The notes beneath the pieces are model-generated. The model was not told the origin of the DNA. It saw only the letters and a program-made list of their open reading frames with translations, and searched no databases. 21,315 nucleotides of DNA, taken from NCBI GenBank assembly GCA_036897625.1, contig JAYMTA010001187.1:1-21315 (forward strand), written 5' to 3'. The first letter of the stretch is position 1. Each line of letters opens with the position of its first letter. This stretch comes from Pelargonium cotyledonis (lineage: Eukaryota; Streptophyta; Magnoliopsida; Geraniales; Geraniaceae). This document shows positions 20,769 to 21,315 of this stretch, piece after piece. A program made the position numbers and the translations under genes.

Positions 20769-21242
20769 CAGTTACATACTTGCATGTAAAAGTCTTCACA
20801 GTTTTGGCAGTGCTGGAGGTCAAAATATCAATGGCCTTTGAGCAAGAATGATGATTTTTCTCGACATTTTTCATAAGTATCTCGTTGTTAGGAAGAGATC
20901 GGGAACAATTTTGAAATGGCGGTTATTTTTTATAGAATTGTTTTAAAATAAATGTTCAAATTTTTATTTAATTAGTCTTGCATTAAACACCAACATTATC
21001 AGTATAATCAGTGATGCGTCTGTTTTGACTCAGTCGGTTCAGGTTCCCTGCGATGTTTTTCGTCTTGTCCGCATGTTAGAATTATTTTCTTTTAAGTGTT
21101 GTCGGAAATTCAAGTGCTCGCCCTCAAATGTGTTTTCGGAACACCGTCCTTTTAGACATGGTAGTAATAAATAAAGAGAATTGGTGAGAGGGTGCTGAGG
21201 AGTCGAGGGTTTAACAGGCCTAGCCACCGAACCAGCAGAGAA
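20769..21242. other. Methyltransferase 3' flank and promoter of the next gene
   Basis: The stop at 20768 and the ATG at 21243 are only 474 bp apart in head-to-tail order, so this must hold a 3' UTR, a terminator and a compact promoter. AATAAA-like words occur at about 20946-20952 and 21169-21175. No TATA box was confidently assigned. Confidence 0.4.
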
Positions 21243-21315
21243 ATGGCGCCTCAGGGAAAGAAGCGGATCGGCGGCGGCGGAAACAGCCCGGGCATTATCA
21301 GCCACGGATCCGGGG
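21243..21315 (+). CDS. 5' end of an unidentified gene (24 codons, truncated by window)
   Basis: ATG at 21243 follows a short leader and opens MAPQGKKRIGGGGNSPGIIS, running off the window in frame. The start is basic and Gly-rich with no recognisable domain. GC content rises sharply here, as at plant first exons. Identity cannot be given from 24 residues. Confidence 0.45.
   Translation, partial: MAPQGKKRIGGGGNSPGIISHGSG

Noticed and set aside
1-21315. CRISPR array, operon or bacterial mobile island
   Set aside because: All genes are intron-bearing plant nuclear genes with separate promoters; no spacer-repeat array is present.

Overview
This window looks like ordinary gene-rich nuclear DNA from a flowering plant, probably a eudicot. 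The genes have spliced exons with GT-AG junctions and AT-rich introns, and the products include a plant profilin, a chloroplast ribonucleoprotein and a plant-type G3BP. The profilin sequence resembles asterid pollen profilins; a placement in or near Lamiales is only an impression.

Layout: (1) + strand, 1-993, the 3' end of a plant C2-domain protein. (2) - strand, 6761-1283, a nine-exon G3BP-like NTF2/RRM/RGG protein (477 aa), convergent with the C2 gene. Its introns hold a Stowaway-type MITE, a hAT-like MITE and a perfect 69-bp tandem duplication. (3) 7200-9000, intergenic DNA with a tRNA-derived SINE-like piece and a decayed Ty3/gypsy fossil. (4) - strand, 10180-9191, profilin (3 exons, 131 aa), with a CACTA-type terminus in intron 2. 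(5) - strand, about 13705-11414, a two-RRM chloroplast RNA-binding protein (4 exons); its best ATG is one base out of frame because of an 11-G run. (6) - strand, 16912-15151, an uncharacterised plant protein (181 aa) whose start codon appears to be split by an intron. (7) + strand, 18322-20768, a 428-aa METTL13/spermidine-synthase-like methyltransferase with a likely mitochondrial presequence, divergent from gene 6. A 193-bp foldback element lies between them. (8) + strand, from 21243, the first 24 codons of another gene.

The exon models are phase-consistent: each junction keeps frame and the spliced totals divide by three, except the chloroplast RNP, which does so only if the G-run is one base shorter. 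The genes are independent housekeeping units, not an operon or cluster. RNA biology recurs (G3BP, chloroplast RNP) but nothing links the genes functionally. I found no undescribed multi-gene system. The most unusual points are the split start codon, the homopolymer frame break, and the nested-palindrome foldback element.
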